From Peromyscus leucopus (taxonomy: Eukaryota; Chordata; Mammalia; Rodentia; Cricetidae), in contig NC_051070.1 of the NCBI RefSeq assembly GCF_004664715.2, positions 39,830,456 through 39,894,455 of the forward strand: DNA of 64,000 bases, in the 5' to 3' direction. Within the stretch, counting starts at the first letter, position 1, and each line of letters begins with the position of its first letter. The position numbers and the translations under genes were made by a program. Positions 36,504 to 46,672 of the stretch are shown in pieces. The notes under the pieces are model-generated. The model was given only the letters and a program-made list of their open reading frames with translations. It did not search any database and was not told the DNA's origin.

Positions 36504-36689
36504 TTCAAAATTTCTATACATTGAGATTGCTGATTGAAAAAGGTGAATGCTCATTGTTAATATTTCTCTGTTTTAATGGTTTATAAAACTATAGGTTCTT
36601 ATAAAGAACAAAAATAAATTAATGGTCTTAAGTGTTCAAAAACTCCAAGAACTTTATCTCATACCAATAACACTATATCACATAAACAG

Positions 36690-36790
36690 ATCTGCATCTG
36701 CCTCTACAGCAGGTAGATCTCTACGAGCTTGAGTTTGAGGCCATTCTGGTATACATAGTGAGTTCAAGGACAGCTAGGGTGTAAGACAAA
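36690..36790 (+). mobile_element. B1-like fragment, diverged
   Basis: GGTAGATCTCTACGAGCTTG, TTTGAGGCCATTCTGGTATA and GTGAGTTCAAGGACAGC are a worn B1 body ending at the ERV. Confidence 0.6.
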
Positions 36791-36791
36791 T

Positions 36792-37250
36792 TGCTAAACA
36801 GTCTTATTAACAAGAAACCCAGAGCCAGATATTGGGGTAAAAACTGAGAGACCAGAAAGCAGAAAGAATCCTGCCATGTTCTTGCCACTTGTAAATCCTC
36901 AGCCAAAGACAATTACTTCTGTATATCCATGCCTATATACCTTTCTGTTCTGCATCTCACTTTCTTTCTTCACCCAGCTACATCACTTCCTGTCTGTCTG
37001 TACAGATCCCCAGACCTCTATGGTTAGTGCTTGGATTAAAGGTGTGTGTCACCATGCCTGGCTCTGTTCCTCAGTGTAGCCTTGAACTCATAGAGTCTGG
37101 ATGGATCTCTGGCCCCAAATGCTAGGATTAAAGTCGTGTGCTGCCATTGCCTGACTTCTATGCTTACTATAGTGGCTGGCTTTTCCTCTGATTCTCAGAT
37201 AAGATTTATTAGGGTGCACAATATATTGGGGGACAGAATATATCACCACA
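36792..37250 (-). mobile_element. 3' LTR of the outer ERV, family 'A'
   Basis: On the minus strand begins TGTGGTGATATATTCTG. The other end (plus TTGCTAAACAGTCTTATTAAC) corresponds to the family's terminal TGTAGCAGGAATCTTAA in worn form. Unlike the solo copies, its 5' flank is a polypurine tract and not a duplication, which marks it as a true 3' LTR. Confidence 0.8.
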
Positions 37251-37264
37251 TTTCCCCTTTTTTG
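37251..37264 (-). other. Polypurine tract of the outer ERV
   Basis: Minus strand reads CAAAAAAGGGGAAA immediately before the LTR's TG. This is the plus-strand primer position in retroviral replication. Confidence 0.8.
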
Positions 37265-37993
37265 TTTAAAATAAAAAATATAACTAATATAAGAAAAACT
37301 AGATATAAGTACAATAACTATATACAGCATGTACAAGCAATACAAACATCAACAATGCCTAGTCCATTTGCATTTGACAAATTCAGAAAAATATATTCCA
37401 TTATTTACCCTATCTTGTGAATCCAAAGGATTGTATCTAATTCACCTTCTATCCTAATTTGCATTACCAAACTACCTTTTGATGTCTTTCAAGCTTATAT
37501 ATTTTACACCTCTTTAGTGAGTTTCTTTTCTGAATTTCTTAACAAGGAAAATTGTAACTATAACTATCTAATATTCAACTCTCCCAGAAACCCAAGAAGG
37601 AAATAATATTATCTAGTAAAACATGACATGCAAACAAGCAACTTCCAGAAAATGTGAGTTATGACAGAAACAGCCAGATGTTTGAACAGTCACCAAAGGT
37701 TTCTCTGCAACTTTGGGGCATCCATCTTTGGCCTACAGGCTTAGCATATCTGACAGACTCTTCTGTGAAGCAGGATTTTCTAAGAGTTTATGACCATTAA
37801 TATCATAACAAAAGTTTAAAAATATATAACATATAAATTTTAATATAAAATATATACCTTAAGAAAAGTTTTAAAGCATCAAAATAGAACCAAAGAATTG
37901 AGATTAGTGGTAATAGAATAGTCCCTTAATTTAGTGTTTCTTATGTCCCATATAAGATAGTCCTGACATGATACAGAGATTTGGATTTTACTT
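37265..37993 (-). mobile_element. Outer ERV 3' internal region
   Basis: Non-coding, AT-rich. The part at 37,550-37,740 resembles 60,425-60,600 in block order (AATATTAT..CT near 37,607 and ATAATATTACCTGAG near 60,483; GCAAGCAACTT near 60,515 and ACAAGCAACTTCC near 37,637), tying the two ERVs to a common internal family. Confidence 0.6.
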
Positions 37994-38144
37994 TTTTAGC
38001 GGGGAGGCTGTTCAAGACAGGGTTTCTCTGTGTTGTTTTGGTGCCTGCCCTGGATCTCCCTCTGTAGATCAGGCTGGCCTCGAACTCACAGAGATCTGCC
38101 TTGCTCTGTCTCCTGAGTGCTGGGATTAAAGGGGCCACCTGGCC
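37994..38144 (-). mobile_element. B1 SINE in the outer ERV
   Basis: CAAGACAGGGTTTCTCTGTG ... GAGTGCTGGGATTAAAGGG. Flanks share TTGGATTTT. Inserted after the ERV. Confidence 0.88.
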
Positions 38145-38522
38145 TTGGATTTTTCTTTTAATAAGCGTGCTTGGATTTAGAGAAGTAGAGAGCCAGACTC
38201 CAACTCCAAAGCCAACTTTAATTTTTAAATGAACTGGATAACATCAGAAACAAACATTTAGGAAGACTTACAAAATTTTATATGTGATATACCAGTAGCC
38301 CAATTTTTCTTTTTCTTGGGACATTTTTTTTTCTGGATGATTTGTCCTTTTTCTTCGGATGTCTCATTTGTCCAGTATTCTTCAGTTTCCTTAGCCTTCA
38401 TTCTCCTGAAAGACAAACACAAAAACCTTTTCCAACCTTCTCCTTACTTTGGAGAGATTCCCTTTTGGCAAGTTATATCTGACCACATGAAAAGCAATTA
38501 TTAGTTGTATAAATTATTTTAT

Positions 38523-38679
38523 TTTATTTATATTTTTTTGAGACAGGGTTTCTCTGTGTAGCTTTGTGCCTTTCCTGGAACTCACTTGGTAGCCCAGGCT
38601 GGCCTCGAACTCACAGAGATCCACCTGGCTCTGCCTCCCGAGTGCTGGGATTAAAGGCGTGTGCCACCACCGCCTGGCC
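38523..38679 (-). mobile_element. B1 SINE in the outer ERV, 16-bp duplication
   Basis: TGTATAAATTATTTTA is repeated exactly at 38,507-38,522 and 38,680-38,695. Near-consensus B1 text (GAGACAGGGTTTCTCTGTGT, CCACCACCGCCTGGCC) shows it is young and later than the ERV. Confidence 0.97.
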
Positions 38680-38695
38680 TGTATAAATTATTTTA

Positions 38696-39064
38696 AATTG
38701 ATTGGTTGTGCTGGTTGATAAACTGGCACCTCTTCTAATCAGAGGTCTCATTTGTTCAAATTGAACCTTTATCAATTTTGATCGTATCTATAGCTTATCT
38801 TCTGTAGAAAAAAAACTAAAACTTTGTCCCCAACATAATACATATCCTGATTTCCATTCTGAGGTCAGTACATCTTTAAAGTATATAGGCTGATTTAATT
38901 CTGTAGTTTTTTTCTATTATCCAATGTCTCTCTGCAGCTGTTGTTCCTTTCTCATTAGCACTAAGAAAATTCAAAGTTAATAGAGCATTATGTAATCTAT
39001 TTTTTTTTTGTTGTTGTTACCCCTTTCTGTTTATTTAGCATATCCTTTAAAGTTTGATTGATCT
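38696..39064 (-). pseudogene. ERV pol: integrase C-terminal part
   Basis: Integrase joins viral DNA to host DNA. Minus-strand reading shows TLKDMLNKQKG, then LHNALLTLNFLSANEKG, TAAERHWII, DVLTSEWKSG and WGQSFSFFSTEDKL in shifting frames: the end of the catalytic core and the C-terminal DNA-binding domain of a betaretrovirus-like integrase. At least one single-base deletion lies just after the insertion point, and a stop replaces a codon after the EDKL segment. It continues directly from the integrase core at 42,011 once the inner provirus is removed. Confidence 0.82.
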
Positions 39065-39223
39065 TTCTATTGCCATGGACTGGCCCATACCTTTTATAAA
39101 GTTCTGTTTTATATCTATAAAGAGTCTTTTTTTTCTTAAACTCTTTATGGCCCATGACTTATTTATAATTATTATCTTTTTATCCCATTCTAGTTCCTCA
39201 TCTACTTTTTATCAAGGGGGCTC

Positions 39224-40778
39224 TTAAAACCTTTTTTCTCCTGTCAAAGGAGTTCCATCTTTGTGGAACTTGAATTTGCATACATTCCTCCAGTGTCTTC
39301 CTTTCTGACACCGTGAAAATAATCCAGGAGCCGTATTTTTATGGTCCTTGTTGCCTTGCTCTGTACATGCCTTTTGCATGTGGCCTGCTTGCCCACACTT
39401 GAAACAGGTGGGTTCTGGGGATAGATTATTGCTGCCCCCATATGTTTTCTTTGCATAGGCGCTAAATCTCTGTCCTTTTATAGCTGCAGCATATGCCATA
39501 CCTTGGACAACTGCAGGTGAGGCATCCATGCAAGCCTTGATATAGTCCTGTAGAGTACCTGTCATTTTTACAGGTCCAAATCCTGGCACAGGGGGTTGGC
39601 ATTTTCCCATGCCAACTGTTTAAGGAGTATGTCAGTCCCCTCTGAGGGGGCATCATCCAATTGACTGCCTCTTCTAGTCTAGAGATAAAGTCTTGATAGG
39701 GTTCCTCATTGGATTGCCTTATACCTGAGAGAGCAGTTCCCTTGGTTCCAGGAGGAGGCAATTTTCTTCGCATTAAGAGTAATAGCCTCTAGGACATCTT
39801 CAGGGATGGAGGTCTAAGACTGAAGGGTGGCTCAGTCTCATAAGCTCCTGTCCCAAAAGCATATCCATACATGGTTAGGCTCCTCTTTTCTTTAAAAAGG
39901 AAGCCACAGTCTGATTAGACCTATCCTCATAATCCGTCCTCCAAAGGATATAATCCCCTGTACTCAAGGTTGCCTTTGCTGTCTGATGTTAATCATAAGG
40001 TGTAAACCATAAACTGGCAACCATGTCCAATACCTGCATGGTATAAGGTGCTGATGGGCCAGCTGTTTTAACAGCTGCCTGTAATTCTTTAAGAGTTAGG
40101 TTCCCAAACAGGTTCTTCCCCATCTAAGGCTTCCAACACCGGGAAGGTGAATGTAGTATCCCCAGTTCACCTTGCTTCTTCCATAGCTCCTCTAAAACCA
40201 GAAGGGATCAGAGGGCATCTTCTAGATTTTTGCTTCACAGCCTTAATGGGATAGAGATGATCATGATGGTGGTCCCTATCTTTAGAGGGGCCATACTTAG
40301 CTGCCTCCTCATCTAGGTCCCAATCATCATTGTCATTATCATTCTTGGCTTTCATATTACAGCACCTTCTAATAACAGCTCCTTATTACTTGAGGAGGGA
40401 TTACTTGAACTGGTACCATACAGTTTAGTCTTTGATGATATTGGCTCAGCCTCATGTATAGAGGAAGCTGTCTCCTGCATTAGACCTTCAAAATCAGTAG
40501 AATTAGTTAATAGCTCTCTCATCTGCAACCACAATGGATATGCATGGGGAGGGAGTTCCCTTTCACCATTTTCTCAACATATTTTCTCATTTCCTTCCCT
40601 ACGTGTTTCCAATCTGACAGTTAAGGGTACCTTCCTCAAGGAACCAAGGACTCACTTTCTTAATAAAGGCAAAGAACTCTCCCAGTGATTGGTCCAATAC
40701 TTTTAATCCCCTGTTTGCCATCATATGCTTAAACACTGACATAAACAGCCTTTCCTGTTTTGAATTATGTTGCCCCAT
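39224..40778 (-). pseudogene. ERV gag of the inner provirus, broken
   Basis: Gag is the structural polyprotein of the particle. The start codon at 40,778 is followed by Gly-Gln, a myristoylation-type start typical of matrix. Matrix-region pieces lie at 40,776-40,352 and an acidic stretch (LDEEAAKYG) near 40,290. The capsid major homology region [12 protein letters not shown] is near 39,690, and nucleocapsid lies at 39,420-39,240. The first zinc knuckle, CFKCGQAGHMQKAC, is intact; the second has Phe where its first Cys is expected (FSRCQKGRHWRNVC). Pieces are in several frames, so there are multiple frameshifts. The total, about 1.55 kb, is close to a betaretroviral gag. Not translatable as one protein. 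Confidence 0.85.
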
Positions 40779-40903
40779 GTTACCTTAAGATTACTTGCCC
40801 TTAACCGATCATCCTTTATTGGTGGAACTGCAGCTTCCTGGCAAGTGCTGATCCTAAACCTTGAAAGAAAGAAAAAGAAGAGGAAAAGAATTACCTGTCC
40901 CAG

Positions 40904-40921
40904 GTCCCTGTTCGGGCGCCA
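40904..40921 (-). other. Primer-binding site, tRNA-Lys3
   Basis: Minus strand TGGCGCCCGAACAGGGAC, an 18-base match to the tRNA-Lys3 complement, two bases from the LTR. Lys3 priming is known for MMTV-like betaretroviruses. Confidence 0.93.
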
Positions 40922-40923
40922 TC

Positions 40924-42004
40924 TGCCACAGACTGGCCCATTGGGGGTACCATGACCTTAGGGAGACCAGAACTTGGGTAGTAAAGAAGGCAAGGATTTT
41001 GTGAATGACAGACAGACAACACACTCAGAAGTGATTTGAATCTGCTACAATTTTACTTCTTCAAATCAGTAGTTTATATACAGAAAAGAAAACTATCAAG
41101 TCATACAAGGAACAACAAGAGCTTGGCAATAATTCAATTACATCATCTTTAAAAACAGTAAGTATACAATTATTAATCAGCGCTAGACATATCCCTTCAC
41201 CCACAAGAACTTTATGACCCAAAAGAGCAGTCTGTGTTTTTTAAACTTATTATAGTCCCTAGACTTGTGTAGGCTTCTTACAGCTGTGTCCTTCATCTTT
41301 ATCTCAGCCGCTCAATAGTTTATAATTCATTTTTACTTTTCTGGTTCTCATGACGCATTTAGCCAATTTGAATGCTGCAGATCCTCCCTAAGTCTTCTGT
41401 TCTTTATCATATATCTCTTCTAATATAAAACATTTTTACCTGGTGGAATATGGACTCTTGTACTTGTACACCTGTGAAGGGAAGGGGTTCTGTTGTAGTC
41501 CTTAAGTTTTCCACGCTGAACTTCCTCAACAGAAGGGCCCAACATCTGCCTCCTATGAGATAATGCTTTCTGCCATAAATCACTTTAGTTGGGATTACTA
41601 AAGGATTCCTAGTGGGTGAGTGTTCATTCCCTAGAAGTGCCTGAACTGTATTATACTTTCTATTATCTAGCAGCTTGAGGTATTTAAGGAATAGCTCATT
41701 CTGCTATATCTAAATAAGGTCCATGTCCAGCTTCCCCTTTCCTCCATAGTTCACAACCCAAGCATTTATTAATTTTGGCTGTGTTTTATAGATTAATTAG
41801 AACATTATCAGAAAAGCAGTTATACAGAACCCATAGCTCAGAGAGCTCATGATCTGTGAAACACGTCTTCTTCGAGAAGGAGGCATAACACGGCACTCTG
41901 CCAGGGACCTCCAGGGAGCTTAGTCCTGTGGGACACGTATCTCCCATCTGCTATATTGACATAATTGTTCATGTCACACAGATGACACTGGAGTTGGTGT
42001 GGCA
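40924..42004 (-). mobile_element. 5' LTR of the inner provirus, 1,081 bp
   Basis: On the minus strand it begins TGCCACACC and ends TGTGGCA, a 7-bp perfect inverted terminal repeat (TGCCACA/TGTGGCA), with the primer site next to its end and the target duplication at its start. A long LTR fits an MMTV-like U3. I see no open frame spanning the U3, so no accessory gene is claimed. Confidence 0.8.
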
Positions 42005-42010
42005 TTCTAT

Positions 42011-42690
42011 GATTGCTTGGCCTGTAGGATTGTGTGGTATACCTGTAATACGCTTTATATTGTAGTAAGCAAAAAACTGTTTCATTTTGCCAGAGAAATA
42101 TGCTGGAGCATTGTCAGTTTTAATTTGTACAGGTATACCCATGATGGCCATTACTTCTAGCAAATACAGGATTATAGAATCAGCCTTTTCAGAAATAAGA
42201 GCAGTTGCTCATTGAAATCCTGAATAGATATCAATGGTGTGGTGTACATATTTCAATTTTCCAAATTCTGCAAAGTGAAACATTCATCTTCCATCTTCCA
42301 GATTTCATTCCTCTGAGTGCCCTTTGGGTTACACCCTACTGGTAGTACAGACTGGTTATAAAAAGAACAAGTAAGTCATTTCCTTATAATTTCCTTGGCT
42401 TGTTGCCAGGTTATAGAAAAAAATCCTTTTTTTAAACCCTTACAATTGACATTTTTTTTATGAAATTCTGAGGCTTCCAGGCATTTCCTATCAGTAGTTT
42501 ATCAATCTTATCATTATCTCAAGCAAAAGGTCCTGGCAGACCTGTATGGGATAGGATGTGAGTTACATATAAGAGATGCTTCCTATTCCTGATTATATCT
42601 TGTAATTGAATAAGATCACTCTTTCAGTATACTGAGAGTCAGTAACTATGTTGAGAAGTTCTGAAAACCATGAGACTAGAACATAATTCT
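42011..42690 (-). pseudogene. ERV pol: RNase H end and integrase core, broken
   Basis: The minus strand reads worn RNase H-like sequence (42,690-42,430), then the integrase N-terminal and core region. The core retains all three acidic-triad contexts: TIDIYSGF, KTDNAPAYFSGKM with YYNIK, and TGIPHNPTGQAIIE. In the N-terminal zinc site the expected Cys-x2-Cys reads Cys-Ser-Phe-Tyr, so one ligand is lost. Stops and frame changes lie between segments; only 42,163-41,969 is open, and its last codons are already in the inner provirus. The catalytic Glu codon is cut off from the rest of the domain by the inner insertion. Confidence 0.85.
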
Positions 42691-42702
42691 GATATTTGAA
42701 CC

Positions 42703-42947
42703 TCCAGACCTATATGTTTAGTACTGGGATTAAAGGTATATGTCACCATGCCTGGCTCTGTTCACCAGTGTAGCCTTGAACTCACGGAGATCCAGATGGT
42801 TCTCTGCCTCCTGGATGCTAGGTTAAAAGGTGAGTGCTACCATTGCCTGACTTCCTTGTGTACTATAGTGGCTGACTTTTTCCTCTAATCCTCAGATAAG
42901 TTTTATTAGGGTATACAATACATTTTGGTATACAATTTATCACCACA
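42703..42947 (-). mobile_element. 5' LTR remnant of the outer ERV, family 'A'
   Basis: Minus strand starts TGTGGTGATAAATTG at 42,947 and runs about 245 bp (B1-like GCCTTGAACTCACGGAGATC on plus), then breaks off mid-LTR next to pol. This indicates one deletion from inside the LTR into RNase H. Confidence 0.75.
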
Positions 42948-42953
42948 ATAGGG

Positions 42954-44215
42954 CTGTGTAGAGACCCTCAAAAAATATCTCCCAGGAAGTTTATTATATA
43001 TATATATGATCCAAGCATTTAAATTTAAAGAAACAAAATGGGTCAAATACTAAACTGTGAATGGTACATTAAGAATATCATTTGAAATTAAAAAAAATTA
43101 AGAAATCTTGGGTGAGTCAGGAAGAAATTGATAAAACATATGCCACATTCAAATTTCTATTGCAAATGCAAACACTTATTCTGGGTATCTTGGTGATTCT
43201 CCTGAACCCAGTCCTGAATATGGAATGAAAAGGCTGAATAAATAGATGTAGCTCTGGAAATATTAGTCTGTAGGGGATTCTAAGGGCTCTGGCAAGGATG
43301 GGCTATAATACACCTTGTATAAAACTCTAAAACTGCAGAGACTGATACATAACTGCAATTTAAAACCTTACTCATGCCCAATTTATCTTTATGGTCTGAG
43401 AATGAAGATTGATATATTAGACAGATTTGTGAGGAACTTGTTGACAGCCCAAAAGTGATCTTCTTTAAGAGCAGTTATTATACTTATCAATTTATTTGCT
43501 TATTCCTGCTTACATAACATTAACATTTAGTAATATTTATCAACAGTTCGTGCATGTGTATGAATTGAAATTCCTGGAAATATATTATTTTTATTATTAT
43601 TTCTCTGCATTTGAAATCTTTTTACTGAAATATTTCTTTGTCTGCATGCACTGAAGCTAACTATATAAAATTTTTATTAAAGTTTATTATATTTTGCTGT
43701 TTACTTATCATGAAATTTTACTCATATTTACCTTGGCTTGTGTGCTATGTATGAGTTCATTCAAATTTATTACACATTATATCTTGCTTTCTAGTTACCA
43801 TCATCACTCAAAAAGATTACAGTACTTGCTTATACAGAGTTTGTAGCCTAGTATTCACAACTATACAAACACATGTATTATTTCTGGCTATGTAACCTTA
43901 AATTATTTTTTCAGTGCTAGTGTAACATAAATGTATATATAAAACTTATGCTTTGCTATGAAATTCCATTACATACTGTACTGTGTTCATATAAACAAAA
44001 GTGATTTTTCCTGCAACATAACATTAAAATTAGAAATAAAGGACTGAAATTTTGCTTTTGACTGAGATTACCCTGTATCTTTTTGACAAGCACTTGTTTC
44101 GATAAACTTTTTGTCTTGGAAAATGTATAATTTTCTAACTACATTTTCTTGGAGATTGGGAAGCAAGCAAAACTCTTTTCTTAAATTTCTTTACATTTTA
44201 TTGCATCTTACTTAA

Positions 44216-44220
<5 letters not shown>
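42954..44220. other. AT-rich, no gene seen
   Basis: No repeat or coding frame recognised. Confidence 0.5.

Positions 44221-44269
<49 letters not shown>
44221..44269. repeat. (TG)n microsatellite
   Basis: Pure TG run. The next 150 bp (GAGGTCATGGGCCAACTGAC ... CCCATCTCCCTGCCTC) look like an unnamed rodent SINE-associated repeat. Confidence 0.9.
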
Positions 44270-45583
44270 ATTTGTGTTTGCACCATATAACAAATGTAGA
44301 GGTCATGGGCCAACTGACAACAGTTATTTTCCACCTTTAACCATGCAGTAGCTGGGGACCAAATCTGTTCTCTGGGATTGTCAGCAAGTGCATTTATCCA
44401 CTAACCCATCTCCCTGCCTCATAAGAGTTAGAAATGATTGAAATATTAACATCTCAATAAATAAGAAGTCCAAGATGATTGAAGAAAGTACTCAAATTAA
44501 CCAAGAAAAATATCTATATTACAACCTAATGACTTTTTTACATACTAAATATAACATTTTTTAGGTAATGATGCAAATTGCAAACTAAGAAATTAAAAAA
44601 CACAAATTGGATGATGAAATAAAATCCTACTTTTTGCTATCTGAAAGCAAAACAAAAACAAATAAACCACCACCACAACAACAAAACACTTCATTGACAA
44701 AGACAGACATAGATAGAAAGTAAGGATCAAAAGGATGCCCCAAACAAATTAGAATCTGACAGAGAACAGAACTATTCAAATGTGTAGCCGACAAAATTTC
44801 TGACAGTTATCAGAAAAATTAGGGGGGAGGAAGTGTCTACATACTAATACAGGAAAGTCTGTCAAGACTTATAATGATTAAAATAAATATGATCTGAGTT
44901 TTGATGAATGCAATACTATGTAATGTATACAGGGACACAGAGATCAGGTCCAGACACAGTGACAATGAGTGTTTTCTCTAAGATCATCTCATTAAATGAC
45001 AAATAATATAGACAACAAATTGTTACAGAAACTTCAAAACTACACTTTGTCACATAAGTCAATTAGAATTAATAGATACTGCTGGATACTCAATACATCA
45101 AATACAAAATAGAAATTTCTTTAAGCTATCTGCACTTTTGAAACCTAGACAATATTATGAGCCATAAACATTGCACAATGCTAAAACCCACACGTTTGCC
45201 TCATAGATTACAGTTATGCCCCCAAGTTAAAAATTTATTGTATCTTATATCATAACAAAATTAAAGTAGCTATCAATAGCAAAAGAAACTAGATAAAATA
45301 TACAAGTGCATAGTATTATACATTATACTTTTCAATGATCAATGGGGCACAATAGAAATAAACAGGTAGAAATTAAAGGCATTTTATAATTAAATGAATA
45401 AAAATTTACTACCCACTAGAAAATATGTGTATATTGAATATAATTACAATAAATTAATTTATATTAATAATAGCTTATACTGAAAAATCATGCATTTTAA
45501 ACAGTAATGATATACCTCAGTGTTTTAGAAAAGAAAAAATAACCCAAACAGAATTGTTTTGAAAAAACATAATAAATATAAAT

Positions 45584-46215
45584 TGTAACATGAATCTTAA
45601 AAGGTCTTATTGATAAAAAAAAAAAGAAGCCGGCTGGCCGGTGGTGGCGCACACCTTTAATCCCAGCACTTGGGAGGCAGAGCCAGGCGGATCTCTGTGA
45701 GTTCGAGCAGCTGGGCTACCAAGTGAGTTCCAGGAGAGGCCCAAAGCTACACAGAGAAACCCTGTCTCGAAAAACAAAAAAAAAAAAAAAAAACCCAGAG
45801 ACAGATATTGGAGTGAAAGGTGAAAGATCAGAGAAACAGAACAAGCAGCCATGTTCATACTTCTACAAAATCCTCAGCCTCAAGAGAATGAGTTCCTGTT
45901 TCCATGCCTTATATATCTATTTCTGCTCTGCCATCTTAACTCCTGGGATTAAAGGCATGTGTGCTTCCCAAGAAAAGGCATGAGATCTCAAGTGCTGGGA
46001 TTAAAGATGTGTGCAACCACACCTGGCTCTGTTCCTGGTGTGGCCTTGGACACATAGAGATCCAGATGGATCTCTGCCTCCTGAGTGATAGGATTAAGGT
46101 TGTGTGCCATCACTGCCTGGCCTCTTTCTAATCTAGTGGCTGGTTCTCTCCACTGATCCCCAGGTAAGTTTTACTGGGGTGCACAATATATTGGGGGACA
46201 CAATATATCACCACA
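45584..46215 (-). mobile_element. LTR family 'A' copy with nested B1
   Basis: Plus strand TGTAACATGAATCTTAAAAG ... ATATATCACCACA, the family ends reversed. Length without the B1 is about 467 bp. No perfect duplication (ATAAAT against ACCAAA), so flanks have drifted or are rearranged. Confidence 0.8.
45629..45793 (+). mobile_element. B1 SINE nested in LTR 'A'
   Basis: GCCGGCTGGCCGGTGGTGGC ... CCTGTCTCGAAAAACAAAAA. Young-looking, with a small deletion after GAGTTCGAG. Confidence 0.93.
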
Positions 46216-46335
46216 ACCAAACGTGAAATTAGTGAAGTAGAAACCAAAATATCACTGTAAAGGTTAATGTAAGAAGACTATGTTATTTGATAACTAAACA
46301 GCATCTGTAAAACAATAGTTAAACTTAACAAAACA

Positions 46336-46339
46336 CACA

Positions 46340-46380
<41 letters not shown>
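46336..46380. repeat. (AC)n microsatellite
   Basis: AC run inside the old L1. Confidence 0.95.
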
Positions 46381-46576
46381 TCTATCAAGTCCACTGAAAT
46401 TCATTATAAGGCTAGGAAATTTTTTGAAAATACATTCCAACAAATTTGAAAATTAAAAAGTAATGATTTTATTTTTTGATAGCTATAACCCACCAAAATT
46501 TAACAGATGGAGCATAAAAGGCAACAAAATAATGGATAGTGATATTGTGCAGGAACTGCTGATTCAGAAGCAGTTA

Positions 46577-46672
46577 TACGTTTCTGTTAGAGCTGGAGCT
46601 ACAGGTGGCTGTGAGCCTCCAGACATGGGTAGAAGGGTACTGTGATCTCTTAGCTGCTGAGCCATATCTCTA
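46577..46672 (-). mobile_element. B2-related SINE fragment
   Basis: GGTGGCTGTGAGCCTCCAGA and AGCTGCTGAGCCATATCTCT are the head half of a B2/B3-type element read backwards, with the middle deleted. Confidence 0.5.

Larger units (their letters stand above)
39071..42004 (-). mobile_element. Inner class II provirus nested in the outer integrase, 2,934 bp
   Basis: A perfect 6-bp duplication TTCTAT (39,065-39,070 and 42,005-42,010) flanks an element that begins TGCCA and ends TGGCA. Minus-strand order: long 5' LTR (42,004-40,924), tRNA-Lys3 primer site, broken gag (40,778-39,224), about 130 bp of unassigned sequence, then a terminal stub TGCCATGGACTGGCCCAT that matches the last 19 or so bases of the LTR with two differences. 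So pro, pol, env and nearly all of the 3' LTR are gone. The outer integrase reads across the junction when this block is removed. Alternative: part of the loss happened before insertion, by packaging of a deleted genome. Confidence 0.85.
36792..42947 (-). mobile_element. Outer class II ERV (LTR family 'A'), internally deleted and interrupted
   Basis: Reading the minus strand: 5' LTR remnant (42,947-42,703), RNase H/integrase part of pol (42,690-42,011), a whole inner provirus (42,004-39,071), the integrase C-terminal part (39,064-38,696), 3' internal sequence (to 37,265), a polypurine tract and the 3' LTR (37,250-36,792). Gag, protease and most reverse transcriptase are missing between the 5' LTR remnant and RNase H. 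Two B1s are inserted in the 3' half. Betaretrovirus-like integrase together with 6-bp duplications for the solo LTRs of this family support class II. Nothing here can make virus. Confidence 0.85.
45060..46465 (+). mobile_element. Ancient L1 ORF2 fragment, interrupted
   Basis: Diverged L1 text is readable before (ACCTCAGTGTTTTAGAAAAG ... CATAATAAATATAA) and after (AATTAGTGAAGTAGAAACCA ... CAACAAATTTGAAAATT) the LTR at 45,584-46,215, in the order expected of ORF2 between endonuclease and reverse transcriptase. No frame is open. An AC microsatellite sits inside. Start uncertain. Confidence 0.5.

Noticed and set aside
40924..41544. A 621-bp LTR bounded by a purine-rich AGGAGGCAGA at 41,545-41,554
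   Set aside because: The purine run is short, and a TG start with inverted ends and a 6-bp target duplication is found at 42,004, so the 1,081-bp LTR explains the data better.
38696..42690. Tandem proviruses sharing one LTR (pol-LTR-gag-pol order)
   Set aside because: The order is explained by a nested insertion: the TTCTAT duplication and continuous integrase reading on both sides.
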